From positions 35,435-99,434 of the forward strand of contig CALKCK010000036.1 of the NCBI GenBank assembly GCA_938083195.1: a DNA stretch of 64,000 nt, in the 5' to 3' direction. Origin of the DNA: an uncultured Pirellulaceae bacterium (GTDB lineage: Bacteria; Planctomycetota; Planctomycetia; Pirellulales; Pirellulaceae). The translations under genes and the position numbers were made by a program. Of this stretch, positions 63,959 to 64,000 are shown piece by piece. The notes beneath the pieces were generated by a model that had not been told where the DNA came from, made no database searches, and saw only the letters and a list, made by a program, of their open reading frames with translations. Within the stretch, counting starts at the first letter, position 1; each line of letters begins with the position of its first letter.

Positions 63959-64000
63959 TTAACAATTCCTAGATTCTACCAATTTCGCCAAGTCTTAAAT

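Noticed and set aside
1..64000. tRNA, rRNA, insertion sequence, prophage or defence genes
   Set aside because: No cloverleaf-like sequence, transposase, integrase, capsid or recognised defence protein was seen in any gap or frame; a tRNAscan/Infernal run would be needed to exclude small RNAs.

Overview
The window looks like a chromosomal segment of a planctomycete, probably a marine member of the Pirellulales. The evidence is gene content: DUF1501 plus PSD1/cytochrome-c (DUF1549/DUF1553) secreted proteins, two DUF1559 pseudopilin-like proteins, a CPXCG cysteine-rich protein, a run of four secreted sulfatases, many proteins with signal peptides, an orphan BlaI-type repressor, and frequent TTG/GTG starts. 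I see no rRNA, tRNA, CRISPR array, prophage or insertion sequence. Base composition looks moderate and fairly even by eye, so nothing marks a recent island.

Layout. 0.6-6 kb: a plant-like AMT1-type ammonium transporter with a strong terminator, then a large secreted S9 peptidase. 6.3-11.4 kb: a scattered aminomuconate (lower kynurenine) gene set, comprising a RidA-type 2-aminomuconate deaminase, an aminomuconate-semialdehyde dehydrogenase, an ACMSD-like decarboxylase and an atypical SDR, interrupted by a RadC gene with an added N-terminal domain. 11.4-14 kb: an EamA permease and a PepD-like dipeptidase. 14-27 kb: a polysaccharide/sulfate-ester region with DUF1501 and PSD1 proteins, a BNR-repeat protein, a cupin and four co-directional sulfatases. 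27-37.8 kb: a small secreted protein, a Tat-exported PhoD-like protein, a zinc-ribbon protein, NudL, two DUF1559 proteins, an SMP-30/esterase fusion, an EF-hand protein with Gly-Arg-rich repeats and a secreted intradiol dioxygenase. 38-46 kb: MtfA-like peptidase, hydroxyproline dehydratase, transglutaminase-like protein, a DUF255 lipoprotein, a Nudix hydrolase and a second ammonium transporter. 46-54 kb: a double-length PheA, a GT2 glycosyltransferase, a YycJ-like hydrolase, a Gfo/Idh oxidoreductase, a PhyH dioxygenase and a short RecQ. 54-64 kb: secreted proteins of unknown function, BlaI, a DUF11-repeat protein, a prolyl oligopeptidase, a HemQ-like protein and a PDZ protein.

The most striking item is the 742-residue PheA at 45987-48215. 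It carries chorismate mutase-prephenate dehydratase-ACT twice in one chain. Aligned by eye with E. coli chorismate mutase, the first mutase copy keeps only the arginine that is donated across the dimer (R11 equivalent), while the second lost that arginine but keeps the other main catalytic residues. The chain therefore appears built to form one composite mutase active site from two individually incomplete halves. Second-tier observations are the aminomuconate set with a YxxxK-less SDR, a RecQ ending where the zinc cysteines normally begin, and short perfect tandem duplications recurring in intergenic DNA.

All identifications come from reading the translated sequence and from recalled family signatures. 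No database search was run, and start codons were chosen from Shine-Dalgarno-like sequences and signal peptides.
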